This document shows, piece by piece, positions 33,279 to 43,268 of a stretch of DNA of 64,000 bases (position 1 is the stretch's first letter; each line of letters opens with the position of its first letter). The stretch is from Bacillota bacterium (GTDB lineage Bacteria > Bacillota > Clostridia > Acetivibrionales > JAMNXU01). The position numbers and the translations under genes are program-made. The notes under the pieces are model-generated. The model did not search any database. It had not been told where the DNA came from and saw nothing but the letters and a program-made list of their open reading frames with translations. The stretch lies in NCBI GenBank assembly GCA_023623175.1, contig JAMNXU010000003.1:1-64000 (forward strand). Reading direction: 5' to 3'.

Positions 33279-34610
33279 ATGTCCCGCAAAATAGCATTTA
33301 TAGGAGCAGGCAGCTTTGGTTTCACGCGAAAACTTGTCAGGGACATCCTGACGTTCCCTGCTCTCCAGGACTGTACCCTGGCATTGATGGACATTGACGA
33401 CGAACGCCTGATGTATATTAAGCAAGCTGTTGAAGCCATAATCGAAGTCGGCAATTATCCGGCAAAGGTCATTGCCACCAAGGACCGGGCTGAAGCGTTA
33501 AAGGGCGCCGACGGAGTTGTCTGCACAATACTCCAGGGCGGAGTTCAGGTTTGGAGACACGATATCGAAATACCCAAGAAATACGGCGTTGACATCAACG
33601 TTGGAGACACAAGGGGTCCCGCAGGAATTTTCAGGGCGCTGCGCACGATCCCCGTCATGCTCGATATTATAAAAGATGTTGAAAGATACTGCCCCAACGC
33701 GATCTTTCTCAATTACACCAATCCCATGGCCATGCTGTGCCGCGCAATGCAGAGCCAGAGCAAGGTACAGATTACGGGCCTCTGCCACAGCGTGCAGGGT
33801 ACCGCCGAAATGCTTGCCGAATGGATAGGAGCCCCGATGGATGAAATAACATATACCTGCGCGGGCATAAACCACCAGGCCTTCTACCTGGAATACAAGT
33901 GGAACGGAAAGGACGCTTACCCGCTTATAAGGGAAGCCATCTTGACAAGACCTGAAATTTATAACGCCGAACTCGTCCGCAACGAGATGTTCCTGCACCT
34001 CGGGTATTATGTTACCGAATCCAGCGGGCACAACTCCGAATACAACGCATGGTTCAGAAAGCGTCCCGACCTTATAGAGAAATACTGCACCCATGGAACA
34101 AACTGGAATCCCGGCCATTACGCCTATATACTCAAAGAATACCTGGATATGGAGGTTAAATGGAGGGACGAAATCAAGAAATGGCTCGCTGACAAAAACA
34201 ACATTAAGCTTGAAAGAGGCAACGAGTACGCTTCCTACATTTTCAACGCATGCTTCGGAGACGGATCGCTGTATGAATTCAACGGAAATGTGCGCAATTT
34301 CGGCCTCATAGACAATCTTCCCGAGGGATGCTGCGTTGAAGTCCCCGTCGTTGCTTCAAAAGGCGGTATTAAGCCCATCCATGTTGGTCCGCTGCCGGCC
34401 CACCTTGCGATTCTCAACAACATCAACGCCAGGTGCGAGGAACTGGCGGTTGAAGGAGCGCTCTCCGGCGATCCCGAGCTGATCTACCAGGCAATTTACT
34501 TTGACCCGCTGACTTCCGCGGTTTTAAGCCTTGCTGAAATAAGGAAGATGGTCGACGAAATGTTCCAGGTCAACAGGGACTGGCTGCCCCAGTTCAAGCA
34601 CCTGAAATAA
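33279..34610 (+). CDS. melA: GH4-family alpha-galactosidase/alpha-glucosidase
   Basis: The 443-residue NAD- and Mn-dependent glycosidase has a Rossmann start ([20 protein letters not shown]), the conserved NYTNPMAM, the metal Cys and His in GLCHSVQG and AGINHQAF, and the [15 protein letters not shown] region. GH4 enzymes hydrolyse alpha-glycosides by an oxidation-elimination route. The CHSV motif is the one found in MelA-type alpha-galactosidases. GGAG lies eight to nine bases before the ATG. There is no sugar transporter nearby, so uptake must come from elsewhere. A strong terminator follows at 34677. Confidence 0.9.
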   Translation: MSRKIAFIGAGSFGFTRKLVRDILTFPALQDCTLALMDIDDERLMYIKQAVEAIIEVGNYPAKVIATKDRAEALKGADGVVCTILQGGVQVWRHDIEIPKKYGVDINVGDTRGPAGIFRALRTIPVMLDIIKDVERYCPNAIFLNYTNPMAMLCRAMQSQSKVQITGLCHSVQGTAEMLAEWIGAPMDEITYTCAGINHQAFYLEYKWNGKDAYPLIREAILTRPEIYNAELVRNEMFLHLGYYVTESSGHNSEYNAWFRKRPDLIEKYCTHGTNWNPGHYAYILKEYLDMEVKWRDEIKKWLADKNNIKLERGNEYASYIFNACFGDGSLYEFNGNVRNFGLIDNLPEGCCVEVPVVASKGGIKPIHVGPLPAHLAILNNINARCEELAVEGALSGDPELIYQAIYFDPLTSAVLSLAEIRKMVDEMFQVNRDWLPQFKHLK

Positions 34611-34625
34611 TCGGACAAACTACTA

Positions 34626-34655
34626 TTGCGCTGGAACATCCTGATATTGTATAAT
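34626..34655 (+). promoter_or_regulatory. Candidate promoter upstream of ychF
   Basis: TTGCGC (34626-34631), an 18-base spacer and a perfect TATAAT (34650-34655). Transcription would start near 34662 and meet the hairpin at 34677-34708 within about 15 bases. Confidence 0.45.
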
Positions 34656-34676
34656 ATGATAACAGTTTTTCGCAAT

Positions 34677-34710
34677 GCAAAAAGCTCCTAATAAACGGAG
34701 CTTTTTGCAT
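34677..34710 (+). terminator. Strong terminator after the GH4 gene
   Basis: A perfect 12-bp stem (34677-34688 with 34697-34708) with an eight-base loop contains the T5 run in its 3' arm. It lies 67 bases after the GH4 stop and about 90 bases before ychF. Confidence 0.8.
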
Positions 34711-34798
34711 AGGAAAAAATCAACAGCATGCCGCATGTTTTGGGTAAATTATATAACATACTGACAGCCATGGCATGACAGGCATCAGCGAAAGGACG

Positions 34799-35905
34799 AT
34801 GAACGCAAAAATGAAACTGGGAATTGTAGGCCTGCCCAATGTAGGCAAAAGCACGCTTTTCAACGCAATAACGAGGGCAGGCGCCGAATGCGCCAATTAT
34901 CCCTTCTGTACCATAGAACCCAACGTGGGCATTGTGCCCGTGCCTGACGAAAGGCTCGATAAGCTCGCCGAAATGTACCACCCGGAAAGAGTGGTTCCCG
35001 CAACCATAGAGTTCGTGGACATTGCGGGCCTCGTAAAGGGAGCGAGCCGCGGCGAGGGGCTTGGAAACAAGTTTTTGAGCCATATTCGTGAAGTCGATGC
35101 GATTGTGCACGTGGTACGCTGCTTCGAGGATCCCGACATCGTCCATGTGGACGGCTCAGTTTCTCCCCTGCGGGACATAGAAACAATAAACCTCGAGCTC
35201 ATTTTCTCCGACCTCGAGATACTGGAAAGACGCATTGAAAAAACCAAAAAAATGCTGAAGTCCGGCGACAAGAAATTTCTTGAGGAAATGGAGATTTACG
35301 AAAAAATAAAGGAAACCCTTGAAAGCGGAAAACCTGCACGTTCCATACCCTTTGCACCGCAGCAGCAGGAAATTGCGGACCAGCTGTTCCTGCTTACCTC
35401 CAAACCGGTCCTTTATGCCGCGAATATTTCAGAAGAAGACCTTTCATCGGCGGAAGAAAATGACATGGTGAAGGCCGTCAGGGAATACGCTGCCTCGGAA
35501 GGTTCGGAAGTCATCGTAATTTGCGCCAGGATAGAGGAAGAAATAGCCCAGCTCGATGACGAGGAAAGAAAAGCGTTTCTCGAGGAACTCGGGCTGAAGG
35601 AATCAGGCCTTGACAAGCTGGTAAAAGCCAGCTACAGGCTTTTGGGACTGATCAGCTTCCTGACTGCCGGGCCGAAGGAAGTCCGCGCCTGGACCATCAC
35701 CAGGGGAACCAGGGCCCCCCAGGCCGCAGGAAAAATTCACAGTGATTTTGAAAGGGGCTTTATCCGCGCCGAAGTGATTTCCTTTGATGAACTAATGCAA
35801 TGCGGTTCATACACTGCTGCGCGGGAAAAGGGTCTTGTCCGTTCTGAAGGCAGGGATTACGTAATGCAGGACGGAGATGTCACCGTGTTCAGGTTTAATG
35901 TATAG
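34799..35905 (+). CDS. ychF: Redox-regulated ATPase YchF (Obg family)
   Basis: The product is about 368 residues. The G domain has GIVGLPNVGKSTLFNAIT and VDIAGLVKGASRGEGLGN, followed by a coiled-coil arm (ERRIEKTKKMLKSG region) and a C-terminal TGS domain (TRGTRAPQAAGKIHSDFERGFIRAEVI). YchF binds ATP rather than GTP and associates with ribosomes. Three in-frame ATGs are possible (34775, 34799, 34811); the second has AAAGGA very close and the third fits the family start MKLGIVG. The start is therefore uncertain by a few residues. Confidence 0.95.
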   Translation: MNAKMKLGIVGLPNVGKSTLFNAITRAGAECANYPFCTIEPNVGIVPVPDERLDKLAEMYHPERVVPATIEFVDIAGLVKGASRGEGLGNKFLSHIREVDAIVHVVRCFEDPDIVHVDGSVSPLRDIETINLELIFSDLEILERRIEKTKKMLKSGDKKFLEEMEIYEKIKETLESGKPARSIPFAPQQQEIADQLFLLTSKPVLYAANISEEDLSSAEENDMVKAVREYAASEGSEVIVICARIEEEIAQLDDEERKAFLEELGLKESGLDKLVKASYRLLGLISFLTAGPKEVRAWTITRGTRAPQAAGKIHSDFERGFIRAEVISFDELMQCGSYTAAREKGLVRSEGRDYVMQDGDVTVFRFNV

Positions 35906-35989
35906 GCTACCAAAGATATATAAGCTACCAAAGGCAGTAACATTTCTGTCACCATATTAACCATACACTGAGTCAGGGAGGTAACGGCC

Positions 35990-37009
35990 ATGATAATAGT
36001 AATGAGTCCTAATGCGACAAAAGAACAAATAGAAAGCGTGGAAAAGAAACTCACGGAACTGGGATTTAAAACCCATACCATAGTCGGCGAATACAAGACG
36101 GTAATTGGCGCAATAGGTGACAAACGCCACCTCGACACTCAGTTTTTCTCCACCCTGCCCGGCGTTGAGAGTCTTGTTCCCATAATGAAGCCTTACAAGC
36201 TTGCAGGAAAGGAACTGAAAAAGGAGCCCACGATTGTAGAGGTTGGCGATATAAAAATAGGCGGTGATGAAGTAATCGTTATTGCAGGTCCCTGTGCCAT
36301 TGAAGAAGAAAAAAGCTTTATTGAAACGGCCGTGAAAGTCAAGGAAGCAGGCGCCAAGCTTCTGAGGGGCGGGGCATTCAAACCGCGCACTTCCCCCTAC
36401 TCCTTCCAGGGTCTCGCGGAGGACGGTCTTAAGATAATGAGTGAAGCCAGGGAAGTCACGGGACTCAAGCTCGTAACCGAAGTCGTCGATCCGAGGGACG
36501 TCGAACTGGTGGCATCCTATGTGGACATTCTCCAGATAGGAGCAAGGAACATGCAGAATTTCCGCCTGCTTAAGGAAGTCGGAATGTATAACAAGCCCGT
36601 GCTGCTGAAGAGGGGGCTGTCCGCCACTATTGAAGAATGGCTCATGGCCGCGGAATACATCATGGCTGAAGGAAACCACCAGATAATCCTGTGTGAACGG
36701 GGAATCAGGACATTTGAAACTGCTACAAGGAACACGATTGATATGAGCGCCATACCCGTGATCAAGGAAAACAGCCACTTGCCCATTTTTGTGGATCCGA
36801 GCCACGGAACCGGTTCATGGAAATATGTTCCTGCCATGAGCAAAGCCGCTGTCGCAGCCGGCGCCGACGGGCTTATAATTGAAGTGCACCATGATCCGGC
36901 CAATGCGTTGTCCGACGGCCCGCAGTCTCTGAAACCCGAAAAATTCAGCGAGCTTATGCAGGAAATCGCGCCCGTGGTCCGCGCTGTAGGAAAGAAATTT
37001 AATGTTTAG
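35990..37009 (+). CDS. aroF: 3-deoxy-7-phosphoheptulonate (DAHP) synthase
   Basis: The 339-residue type I-beta enzyme has an N-terminal ferredoxin-like regulatory domain (about 1-70, [20 protein letters not shown]) as in Thermotoga DAHP synthase, then the TIM barrel with [27 protein letters not shown] and [11 protein letters not shown]. It starts the shikimate pathway from PEP and erythrose-4-phosphate. The regulatory domain suggests feedback inhibition by aromatic amino acids. GGAGG lies eight bases before the ATG. It is convergent with the diguanylate cyclase gene. Confidence 0.95.
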   Translation: MIIVMSPNATKEQIESVEKKLTELGFKTHTIVGEYKTVIGAIGDKRHLDTQFFSTLPGVESLVPIMKPYKLAGKELKKEPTIVEVGDIKIGGDEVIVIAGPCAIEEEKSFIETAVKVKEAGAKLLRGGAFKPRTSPYSFQGLAEDGLKIMSEAREVTGLKLVTEVVDPRDVELVASYVDILQIGARNMQNFRLLKEVGMYNKPVLLKRGLSATIEEWLMAAEYIMAEGNHQIILCERGIRTFETATRNTIDMSAIPVIKENSHLPIFVDPSHGTGSWKYVPAMSKAAVAAGADGLIIEVHHDPANALSDGPQSLKPEKFSELMQEIAPVVRAVGKKFNV

Positions 37010-37027
37010 GGATATTTATAGAATGTA

Positions 37028-38125
37028 TTACTTGCCTTGACGATTTGCATCACTTAATATCTGGTCATAGGTAACAACACTGTTCTTGCCCATGCTCTTG
37101 GCGTAATACAGGGCTTTGTCGGCGTACTCTATCACCTTGAAGATGTTGTTCGAATGGACAGGATACTGCGCGATTCCGCAGCTTGCAGTAACGTTCCACA
37201 CGATACCGTTGATGTCGAACTGTATGCGCTTTTTTTCAAGCTGCCTGCGGATCCTCTCGGCGACGCTTACGGCAAGATCGAGTTCGAGGTTCCTGATCAG
37301 TATCAGAAATTCCTCTCCTCCGTACCTTATGGCCAGATCTTCCTTCCTTATGTTCTGCCTGATGATATCCGCGAACATTATCAGCAGCTCGTCCCCGGGT
37401 AAATGACCGTACTTGTCATTGAACTGCTTGAAATTGTCTATGTCAAACATTAGTACGTTAAGAACGCCTGACGTCATGTCAACATAGTCGGCTTCATCCC
37501 TGAGTCTCTGCTCAAAATGGTGCCGGTTGGCGAGTCCTGTCAGGCTGTCAGTTCTTGCGAGCTTCGACTCCCTGAGGTGTATTTCATTGAATTTCCTGAT
37601 TTTATTATTTATTATCACGACGGACTGGGAAAACAGGAGTATATAAACATCCTTGAGCAGAATCAGTATATAATCCGGTTTGACACCGCTGATGCGCGCG
37701 CTGACCAGGGAAGCTGCGGTAAACAGCATCACGTTGAACGTTAAATTGACAATCATCTTCTTCTTATTTACATAAAATGCACAATAGGCTGCAATGAAAT
37801 AATATGCTATATATGCTTCAGAATTCGGCCCTCCGGATATGGCAATAAAAGCAGAAATCGCCACCGAGTCAATCAGCAGTATCAGGTAGTTCATGTTCTT
37901 GTTGGGACGTTTTACGCTGAGAATCCTGTAGCTCACCAGGAGGTTATACATGCCTGCGAGGGAAAAAACGAACTCCATCAGGGGTGTTCTTTCGATCCTG
38001 ACGAGGTAAAGAAGCAACATGCACGCAAAAATTGACCATCGGTGCAGTAAAACCATGCCCTTGCTGAAAGAAAAAGGAACCGCCAAATTATTTCTTACCG
38101 GTCTTTTGCCCGTTACCATTTTCAT
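37028..38125 (-). CDS. Membrane-bound diguanylate cyclase (GGDEF)
   Basis: The 365-residue protein has five or six N-terminal membrane helices (to about residue 190), a short linker and a GGDEF domain. The active motif is GGEEF at about residue 285. An RKED inhibitory site lies five residues before it, so product inhibition by cyclic di-GMP is expected. DSLTGLANRHHFEQRL marks the start of the domain. No EAL or HD-GYP partner is in the window. The membrane region was not recognised as a named sensor. Confidence 0.93.
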   Translation of the reverse strand: MKMVTGKRPVRNNLAVPFSFSKGMVLLHRWSIFACMLLLYLVRIERTPLMEFVFSLAGMYNLLVSYRILSVKRPNKNMNYLILLIDSVAISAFIAISGGPNSEAYIAYYFIAAYCAFYVNKKKMIVNLTFNVMLFTAASLVSARISGVKPDYILILLKDVYILLFSQSVVIINNKIRKFNEIHLRESKLARTDSLTGLANRHHFEQRLRDEADYVDMTSGVLNVLMFDIDNFKQFNDKYGHLPGDELLIMFADIIRQNIRKEDLAIRYGGEEFLILIRNLELDLAVSVAERIRRQLEKKRIQFDINGIVWNVTASCGIAQYPVHSNNIFKVIEYADKALYYAKSMGKNSVVTYDQILSDANRQGK

Positions 38126-38274
38126 TATCTATCTCTTCTTTTAAGCAAAACTCATCTTCCCTGGCTCTGCACTGATCTTCGCTGAATATAATGCAGACAA
38201 TTTGAAAATAATGTAAATTTATAAAAATCATGCAACATTATTAATTCCCTGAACTTTCAGACATATTTTATATT

Positions 38275-39195
38275 CTATAAAGCTTCATTAAAATCCTTCC
38301 TGTTCTTCCTGAAAACCCCGCGAATCCTGTCCCAGTAAATAACGACCGCTATACCTGCCAGGATAAGGACTGTTCCTGCGATTAAATTCGGGCTTATTTT
38401 CTCGTCAAGGAATATGGCCGCAAAAACGCTTGCCAGCGGTGGCTTGATAAAAAACACCAGTGAACCGACGCCGGCACCCATAATGGTCAGACCTCTGAAA
38501 TACGTAAGATACGCAATACCCGTCACAAACACCGAAATGTAGAGTATGTACGGAAGAGCGGTATAATCAACATTAACAACCGGCACGCGGAATATCAGCA
38601 AAAACGGAAGCGTTACGAGGCTGCCGATAAGAAAGGACCATGTGTTCATCCTCAGACTTCCGACGCTTACCGAAACCTTCCTTCCCAGCACGGTAAACAG
38701 TCCGAAGAAAACTGACGCCAGCAGGCCGAGGAACGGACTTAAAAGCGACGACGAGCTGAACTGCAGCTTGTCCATGAACACAAGCGCAATTCCGGCGATG
38801 CCCAAAATCAGTCCGCAGATTTTATTAATCGTAATTTTTTCCTTTTCTATAACAGCTGAAAATAGAATTACAAATATCGGGTTTGCGCTGATCAGCACGG
38901 CGGAAACTGAAGCCATGGCGCCTTCTACAAACAGGCTCAGCTGTAACAGGTTCATGCTTACCGCCACATTAAGGATCCCGATTACCGCAAGACCGGGAAG
39001 GTCTTTCCACCTGATCCTGTATTCATTTTTAAATATGGCAAAAGCCAGCAGCACAATTCCTCCTATGAAAAAACGAAGGAAATTGATCTGAAAGGGGTTT
39101 GTCCTGTCTGCTATCGCTTTTATTGCCACTTCCAGTGTACTGAATAATATCAGCGTATTTGCAAGGTACATGTATCCTGCTCTCTGTTCTTTCAC
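38275..39195 (-). CDS. EamA/DMT-family transporter
   Basis: The 306-residue protein has ten predicted membrane helices in two EamA repeats (first around NFLRFFIGGIVLLAFAIF, second around LYISVFVTGIAYLTYF and GTVLILAGIAVVIYW). It belongs to the drug/metabolite exporters; the substrate is unknown. The start is GTG with AGGGGG upstream. It lies 27 bases downstream of the lytic transglycosylase gene and may share its transcript. Confidence 0.9.
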   Translation of the reverse strand: MKEQRAGYMYLANTLILFSTLEVAIKAIADRTNPFQINFLRFFIGGIVLLAFAIFKNEYRIRWKDLPGLAVIGILNVAVSMNLLQLSLFVEGAMASVSAVLISANPIFVILFSAVIEKEKITINKICGLILGIAGIALVFMDKLQFSSSSLLSPFLGLLASVFFGLFTVLGRKVSVSVGSLRMNTWSFLIGSLVTLPFLLIFRVPVVNVDYTALPYILYISVFVTGIAYLTYFRGLTIMGAGVGSLVFFIKPPLASVFAAIFLDEKISPNLIAGTVLILAGIAVVIYWDRIRGVFRKNRKDFNEAL

Positions 39196-39222
39196 GATTT
39201 TGTCCCCCTGAAAAATACTGAA

Positions 39223-39798
39223 TTATTTGCCGTAAAGCAGCGTGTAATTTCTCCAGAATTGCCTAACTTTTTTCAGATATTGCTCCGTTTCCCTGAAAGG
39301 TATTTTGTCGAGCTTTTCGCCATCGAGGCTCAGCGTCCTGTCCCTGAGCCAGCTGCTCACATTACCGTTCCCGCTGTTATATGCGGCAATTACTACATCA
39401 ATATCGTGGAATTGCCTTGTCAGCCAGCCGAGATACCAGCAACCTATTTTTATATTGATCTCGGGATCGAAAATATCCTCGATTTCAAAATCCTTCATGC
39501 CAAGGTTCATCGCGCCCCACTCGGCCGTTCCGTCGGTAATCTGCATCAGTCCCTTCGCGTTTTTCCGCGAAACCGCATTCGGGTTGAACCTGCTTTCGGC
39601 CTTTATGACGGCAAAAACCAGGAACGGGTCTATGCCGTTTTCCCGGGCGTATTTATATACATATTCCCCGTATTTGACGGGATAAAACTGTTTCATCAAA
39701 AGTTCGGGGATATTGAATATTTTGACCGCTGTTATGATGAGAACAGTCAAAATCAGTAAAATAACCGTCCGCTTATTCCTTCCGGCCACTTTGCGCAA
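39223..39798 (-). CDS. Lytic transglycosylase (SLT domain)
   Basis: The 191-residue protein has an N-terminal membrane anchor (VILLILTVLIITAVKIF) and a soluble lytic transglycosylase domain with the catalytic Glu in VFAVIKAESRFNPNAVSRKNAKGLMQI, plus VVIAAYNSGNGNVSSWL. It cleaves peptidoglycan glycan strands outside the cell. The start is TTG. The slt-coaE-polA grouping on one strand is frequent in clostridia. Confidence 0.94.
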   Translation of the reverse strand: MRKVAGRNKRTVILLILTVLIITAVKIFNIPELLMKQFYPVKYGEYVYKYARENGIDPFLVFAVIKAESRFNPNAVSRKNAKGLMQITDGTAEWGAMNLGMKDFEIEDIFDPEINIKIGCWYLGWLTRQFHDIDVVIAAYNSGNGNVSSWLRDRTLSLDGEKLDKIPFRETEQYLKKVRQFWRNYTLLYGK

Positions 39799-39816
39799 AA
39801 AACCACCCTGTCCGTA

Positions 39817-40419
39817 TTATTCTTTTAATAATGACAATTGCTCCGCCACAATTTTCTCCAGTTCTTCAACGGAACCGTTGTTGAAAATAACGCGGTCTGC
39901 CAGCTCCAGGTATTCATCGTCGCTCATCTGGGCGTTTATCCTGGCTTCGGCGGCCTCCCGTGACAAACCGCTTCTTTGCATTATTCTCGAAATTCTCGTA
40001 TCCCTGTCCGCCGTCACGACCCACACTTCATCGACAAGATCCAGGAATCCTCTTTCCACCGGAATGGGAACGTCAAGAACAACCGTCTTTTCTCCGTTTT
40101 CCCTGTACTCTTCCAGTTTCTTTTCCATTAAGTCAATTACGTGTTTATGGGTTATTTCATTGAGCTTTTCCAGGAGACTGCGTTCGTTGAAAACAATCGC
40201 GGCAAGTTTTTTCCTGTCCAGTTCGCCGTCGGCGGTAAGAATACCTGTTCCGAAAAAATCCGCGATCTCTTCAAGAACCTTTGATCCCTTTTTCACAATG
40301 CTTCGGGCGATTTCATCAGCATCTATCACGCGGGCGCCGTGCGATGCGATTATACGCGCCACTGTGCTCTTTCCGCTGCCTATGCCCCCGGTAACACCGA
40401 TTATCCGCAAATTGCGCAC
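39817..40419 (-). CDS. coaE: Dephospho-CoA kinase
   Basis: The 200-residue P-loop kinase carries IGVTGGIGSGKSTVARII, DADEIARSI and VLDVPIPVERGFLDLVDEVWVV. It makes the last step of CoA synthesis. The start is GTG at 40419, with a TTG three codons later as an alternative. It follows polA by 15 bases and precedes the transglycosylase gene by 18, suggesting one operon. Confidence 0.95.
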   Translation of the reverse strand: MRNLRIIGVTGGIGSGKSTVARIIASHGARVIDADEIARSIVKKGSKVLEEIADFFGTGILTADGELDRKKLAAIVFNERSLLEKLNEITHKHVIDLMEKKLEEYRENGEKTVVLDVPIPVERGFLDLVDEVWVVTADRDTRISRIMQRSGLSREAAEARINAQMSDDEYLELADRVIFNNGSVEELEKIVAEQLSLLKE

Positions 40420-40434
40420 CCCGATTCCTTATTG

Positions 40435-43128
40435 TTATTTTGTTTCGTACCAGTTGTCGCCGCACCGGATATCGACATCAAGCGGCACCGAGAGTTTTAC
40501 CGCGTTCTCCATGCAATCCCTTATAATTGCCACAACTTCATCCTTTTCACTCTTATGTGCCTCGATTATCAGTTCGTCGTGCACCTGCAGGATGAGCCGT
40601 GATTTCATGCCTTTTTCCCTGAGGCGATTGTATACCTTTATCATGGCTATTTTGATTATATCGGCGGCGCTGCCCTGGATGGGCGTATTCAAAGCCACTC
40701 TTTCGCCAAACGACCTGATGTTGAAATTTTTCGATTTAAGTTCGGGCAGGTAGCGCCGGCGGTTGAACAGCGTAGTGACAAATCCCTTTTCCCTGCCATC
40801 GGCGACGATTTCCGCCATATACTTTCTTACGCCCGGGTATTTGTCGAGGTAATCCTCTATATACATGCGGGCCTGTTTCCTTGTAATACCGAGGTCCTTT
40901 GAAAGGCTGAAATCCCCGATACCATAGACAATCCCGAAATTAATCGCCTTTGCCCTGCTCCTCATGAGCGGCGTGACTTCTTCGCGCGGCACATTGAAAA
41001 CCTTTGCCGCCGTTGCCGCATGAATGTCCTGCCCTTCGCGGAATGCCGAAATCATGTTTTCGTCACCCGTAATATGGGCAAGCACCCTGAGTTCTATCTG
41101 GGAATAGTCGGCATCCACGAGAATATAACCATCTTCGGGGATGAAGACCTTCCTGATTTTCCTTCCCATCTCCAGCTTAACCGGTATGTTCTGCAGGTTG
41201 GGCTCGGTGCTGCTTATCCTCCCCGTCGCAGTAACCGCCTGGTTGAAACTAGAATGTATTCTGCCGTCGCGCGGGTTTATCACATTGAGAAGCCCTTCCG
41301 CATAGGTTGATTTAAGTTTTACAAGCTGCCTGTATTCAAGCAGTAGTTCTATTATATCATGTTCCGGCGCCAGTTGCTCCAGGACTTCGGCGTCGGTGGA
41401 ATAACCAGTCTTGGTTTTCTTTATTACGGGCAGCCCGAGCTTCTCAAAAAGTATGTAGCCAAGCTGTTTCGTGGAATTGATATTGAACTCTTCACCGGCC
41501 AGCGCGTATATTTCGGTTTTCAGCTTTTCAATCCTCTCTTCGAGTTCCTTCGAATATTGCGCAAGCTCTTCCCTGTTGACCCTGAACCCGTGGTACTCCA
41601 TGTCTGCGAGCACTTCTATCAGCGGCATTTCAATTTTGCTGAAAAGGGACGCCTGGCCGTTTTCTTCTATCTTTTTTTCCATAACCGGCCTGAGCCTTAT
41701 CAGCACCGACGCGTGCACGGCGCAGGGGCCGGAAATTTCCTCTTCCGGCAGTTCGTAAAAATGGCGGTGGTTTTTCCCGCTTCCCGCAAGATCTGCCGGG
41801 TCTTCAATATCAATGCCGAGAAATTCCTTTGCCAGTTCCCTGACGGTGTAGGAATCCCTCGAAGGATTTAGCACATATCCCGCGATCATTGAATCAAAAG
41901 CCATTCCCCTGATATTTACACCGTTGTTCCTGCAGATCAGGATAAAGTTTTTCAGATCATGGCCGATTTTTTTAACGTTTTCATCTTCCAAAACGTCCCT
42001 TAGCGAACTGAGAACGCTTGCAGCCGACAACGGATCCCCGGCGGCAATATACCAGGCGCTGTCACCGTCAATACTGATGCCGATACCTGCAAGCACGGAT
42101 GTGAACTGATCGGGTCTGTCTATAAGGCAATAAATTGCAAAAACACCGGCCTGCCTTATTTTTTGCCTGATTTCCTCAATCTGCCGTCCATTGTCAACAA
42201 CTGCGGTCTTAACACTCTTTAAAACGCGGCTTTCGCTTTTTGGAGCTTCAAGGCCGAGCCTTTCAATAAGGCTGAAAAACTCCAGCTTTCTGAAAACATC
42301 GTAAAGCTTTTCCCGGTCGAAACCCCTGAACGCCATTTCCTCAACCGGGCAAAGCCCCGGCACATGCCTTTCAATCGTCGCAAGTTTTCTGCTCAGGAAT
42401 GCTGATTCCCTGCCTTCTTCAAGCTTCTTCCTCACGCTTTCCTTTTCGACGCTGTCAATTTCTTCGTACAGCCTGTCGATGCTCTTGTATTTTTTTATTA
42501 GCTCAAAGGCTGTCTTTTCGCCTATGCCCCGCACGCCGGGTATGTTGTCCGATGTATCACCCATCAGCGCCTTTACATCAATGAACTCTGTCGGGGTTAC
42601 GCCGTATTTTTCCACCATCCTGTCATAATCGTATTCCTCGGTTTCCGTTCTTCCTCCCCGCGTAACCGGAAGCTTGACCCTTGTAGAATGCGAGATAAGC
42701 TGCAGGGAATCCCTGTCCCCCGTAACGATCACTACTTCAAAGCCCCTTTCTTCCGCGCACGCGGAGACGGAGCCTATAATGTCATCGGCCTCATAGCCTT
42801 CATACTCAAGCCTTTTTATATTCATGGCATCGAGTACTTCCTTCACAAGTGGTACCTGGACCGCCAGCTCGTCGGGCATGCCTTTGCGTTTCGCCTTGTA
42901 GCCGTCAAATTCCATATGCCTGAATGTAGGCGCTTTCAGGTCAAAAGCTACACATATGTATTCGGGCTTTTCTTCATCCATGTACTTGAGCAGAATATTT
43001 ACAAACACATAAACCGCATTTGTGTACAGACCTTCCGAAGTGGAAAGAAGTCGACCTCCTCCCATGCCGTAAAAGGCCCTGTTTAAAATGCTGTTTCCGT
43101 CAACAAGCATCAGTTTCGGCCGGCTCAT
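40435..43128 (-). CDS. polA: DNA polymerase I
   Basis: The product is 897 residues. The N-terminal 5'-3' exonuclease domain carries LVDGNSILNRAFYG, VIVTGDRDSLQL and GDTSDNIPGVRGIGEKTA. The middle 3'-5' exonuclease-like domain appears catalytically dead: where DxE is expected it reads FAIYCLIDRPD. The polymerase domain carries ILVDADYSQIELRVLAH, KAINFGIVYGIG and LQVHDELIIEA. It functions in repair and Okazaki fragment processing, probably without proofreading, as in Bacillus-type enzymes. Confidence 0.96.
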   Translation of the reverse strand: MSRPKLMLVDGNSILNRAFYGMGGGRLLSTSEGLYTNAVYVFVNILLKYMDEEKPEYICVAFDLKAPTFRHMEFDGYKAKRKGMPDELAVQVPLVKEVLDAMNIKRLEYEGYEADDIIGSVSACAEERGFEVVIVTGDRDSLQLISHSTRVKLPVTRGGRTETEEYDYDRMVEKYGVTPTEFIDVKALMGDTSDNIPGVRGIGEKTAFELIKKYKSIDRLYEEIDSVEKESVRKKLEEGRESAFLSRKLATIERHVPGLCPVEEMAFRGFDREKLYDVFRKLEFFSLIERLGLEAPKSESRVLKSVKTAVVDNGRQIEEIRQKIRQAGVFAIYCLIDRPDQFTSVLAGIGISIDGDSAWYIAAGDPLSAASVLSSLRDVLEDENVKKIGHDLKNFILICRNNGVNIRGMAFDSMIAGYVLNPSRDSYTVRELAKEFLGIDIEDPADLAGSGKNHRHFYELPEEEISGPCAVHASVLIRLRPVMEKKIEENGQASLFSKIEMPLIEVLADMEYHGFRVNREELAQYSKELEERIEKLKTEIYALAGEEFNINSTKQLGYILFEKLGLPVIKKTKTGYSTDAEVLEQLAPEHDIIELLLEYRQLVKLKSTYAEGLLNVINPRDGRIHSSFNQAVTATGRISSTEPNLQNIPVKLEMGRKIRKVFIPEDGYILVDADYSQIELRVLAHITGDENMISAFREGQDIHAATAAKVFNVPREEVTPLMRSRAKAINFGIVYGIGDFSLSKDLGITRKQARMYIEDYLDKYPGVRKYMAEIVADGREKGFVTTLFNRRRYLPELKSKNFNIRSFGERVALNTPIQGSAADIIKIAMIKVYNRLREKGMKSRLILQVHDELIIEAHKSEKDEVVAIIRDCMENAVKLSVPLDVDIRCGDNWYETK

Positions 43129-43182
43129 TCTTTTCTAAACCCCATCTCTGAGCAATAATTTAAACTATACTTAATATTATAC

Positions 43183-43211
43183 AAAAAAAAAGCAGCAGTA
43201 AACCTGCTTTT
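43183..43211 (-). terminator. Terminator of the ECF sigma/anti-sigma operon
   Basis: On the minus strand an 8-bp stem (43204-43211 with 43188-43195) with an eight-base loop is followed by a run of T (43190-43183). It ends the sigma operon before polA. Confidence 0.7.
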
Positions 43212-43268
43212 CCATTCAAACCGGCAGGAGTGCCGGACCGGATCGCAACCGGCCCGAATCCTCCCAGG

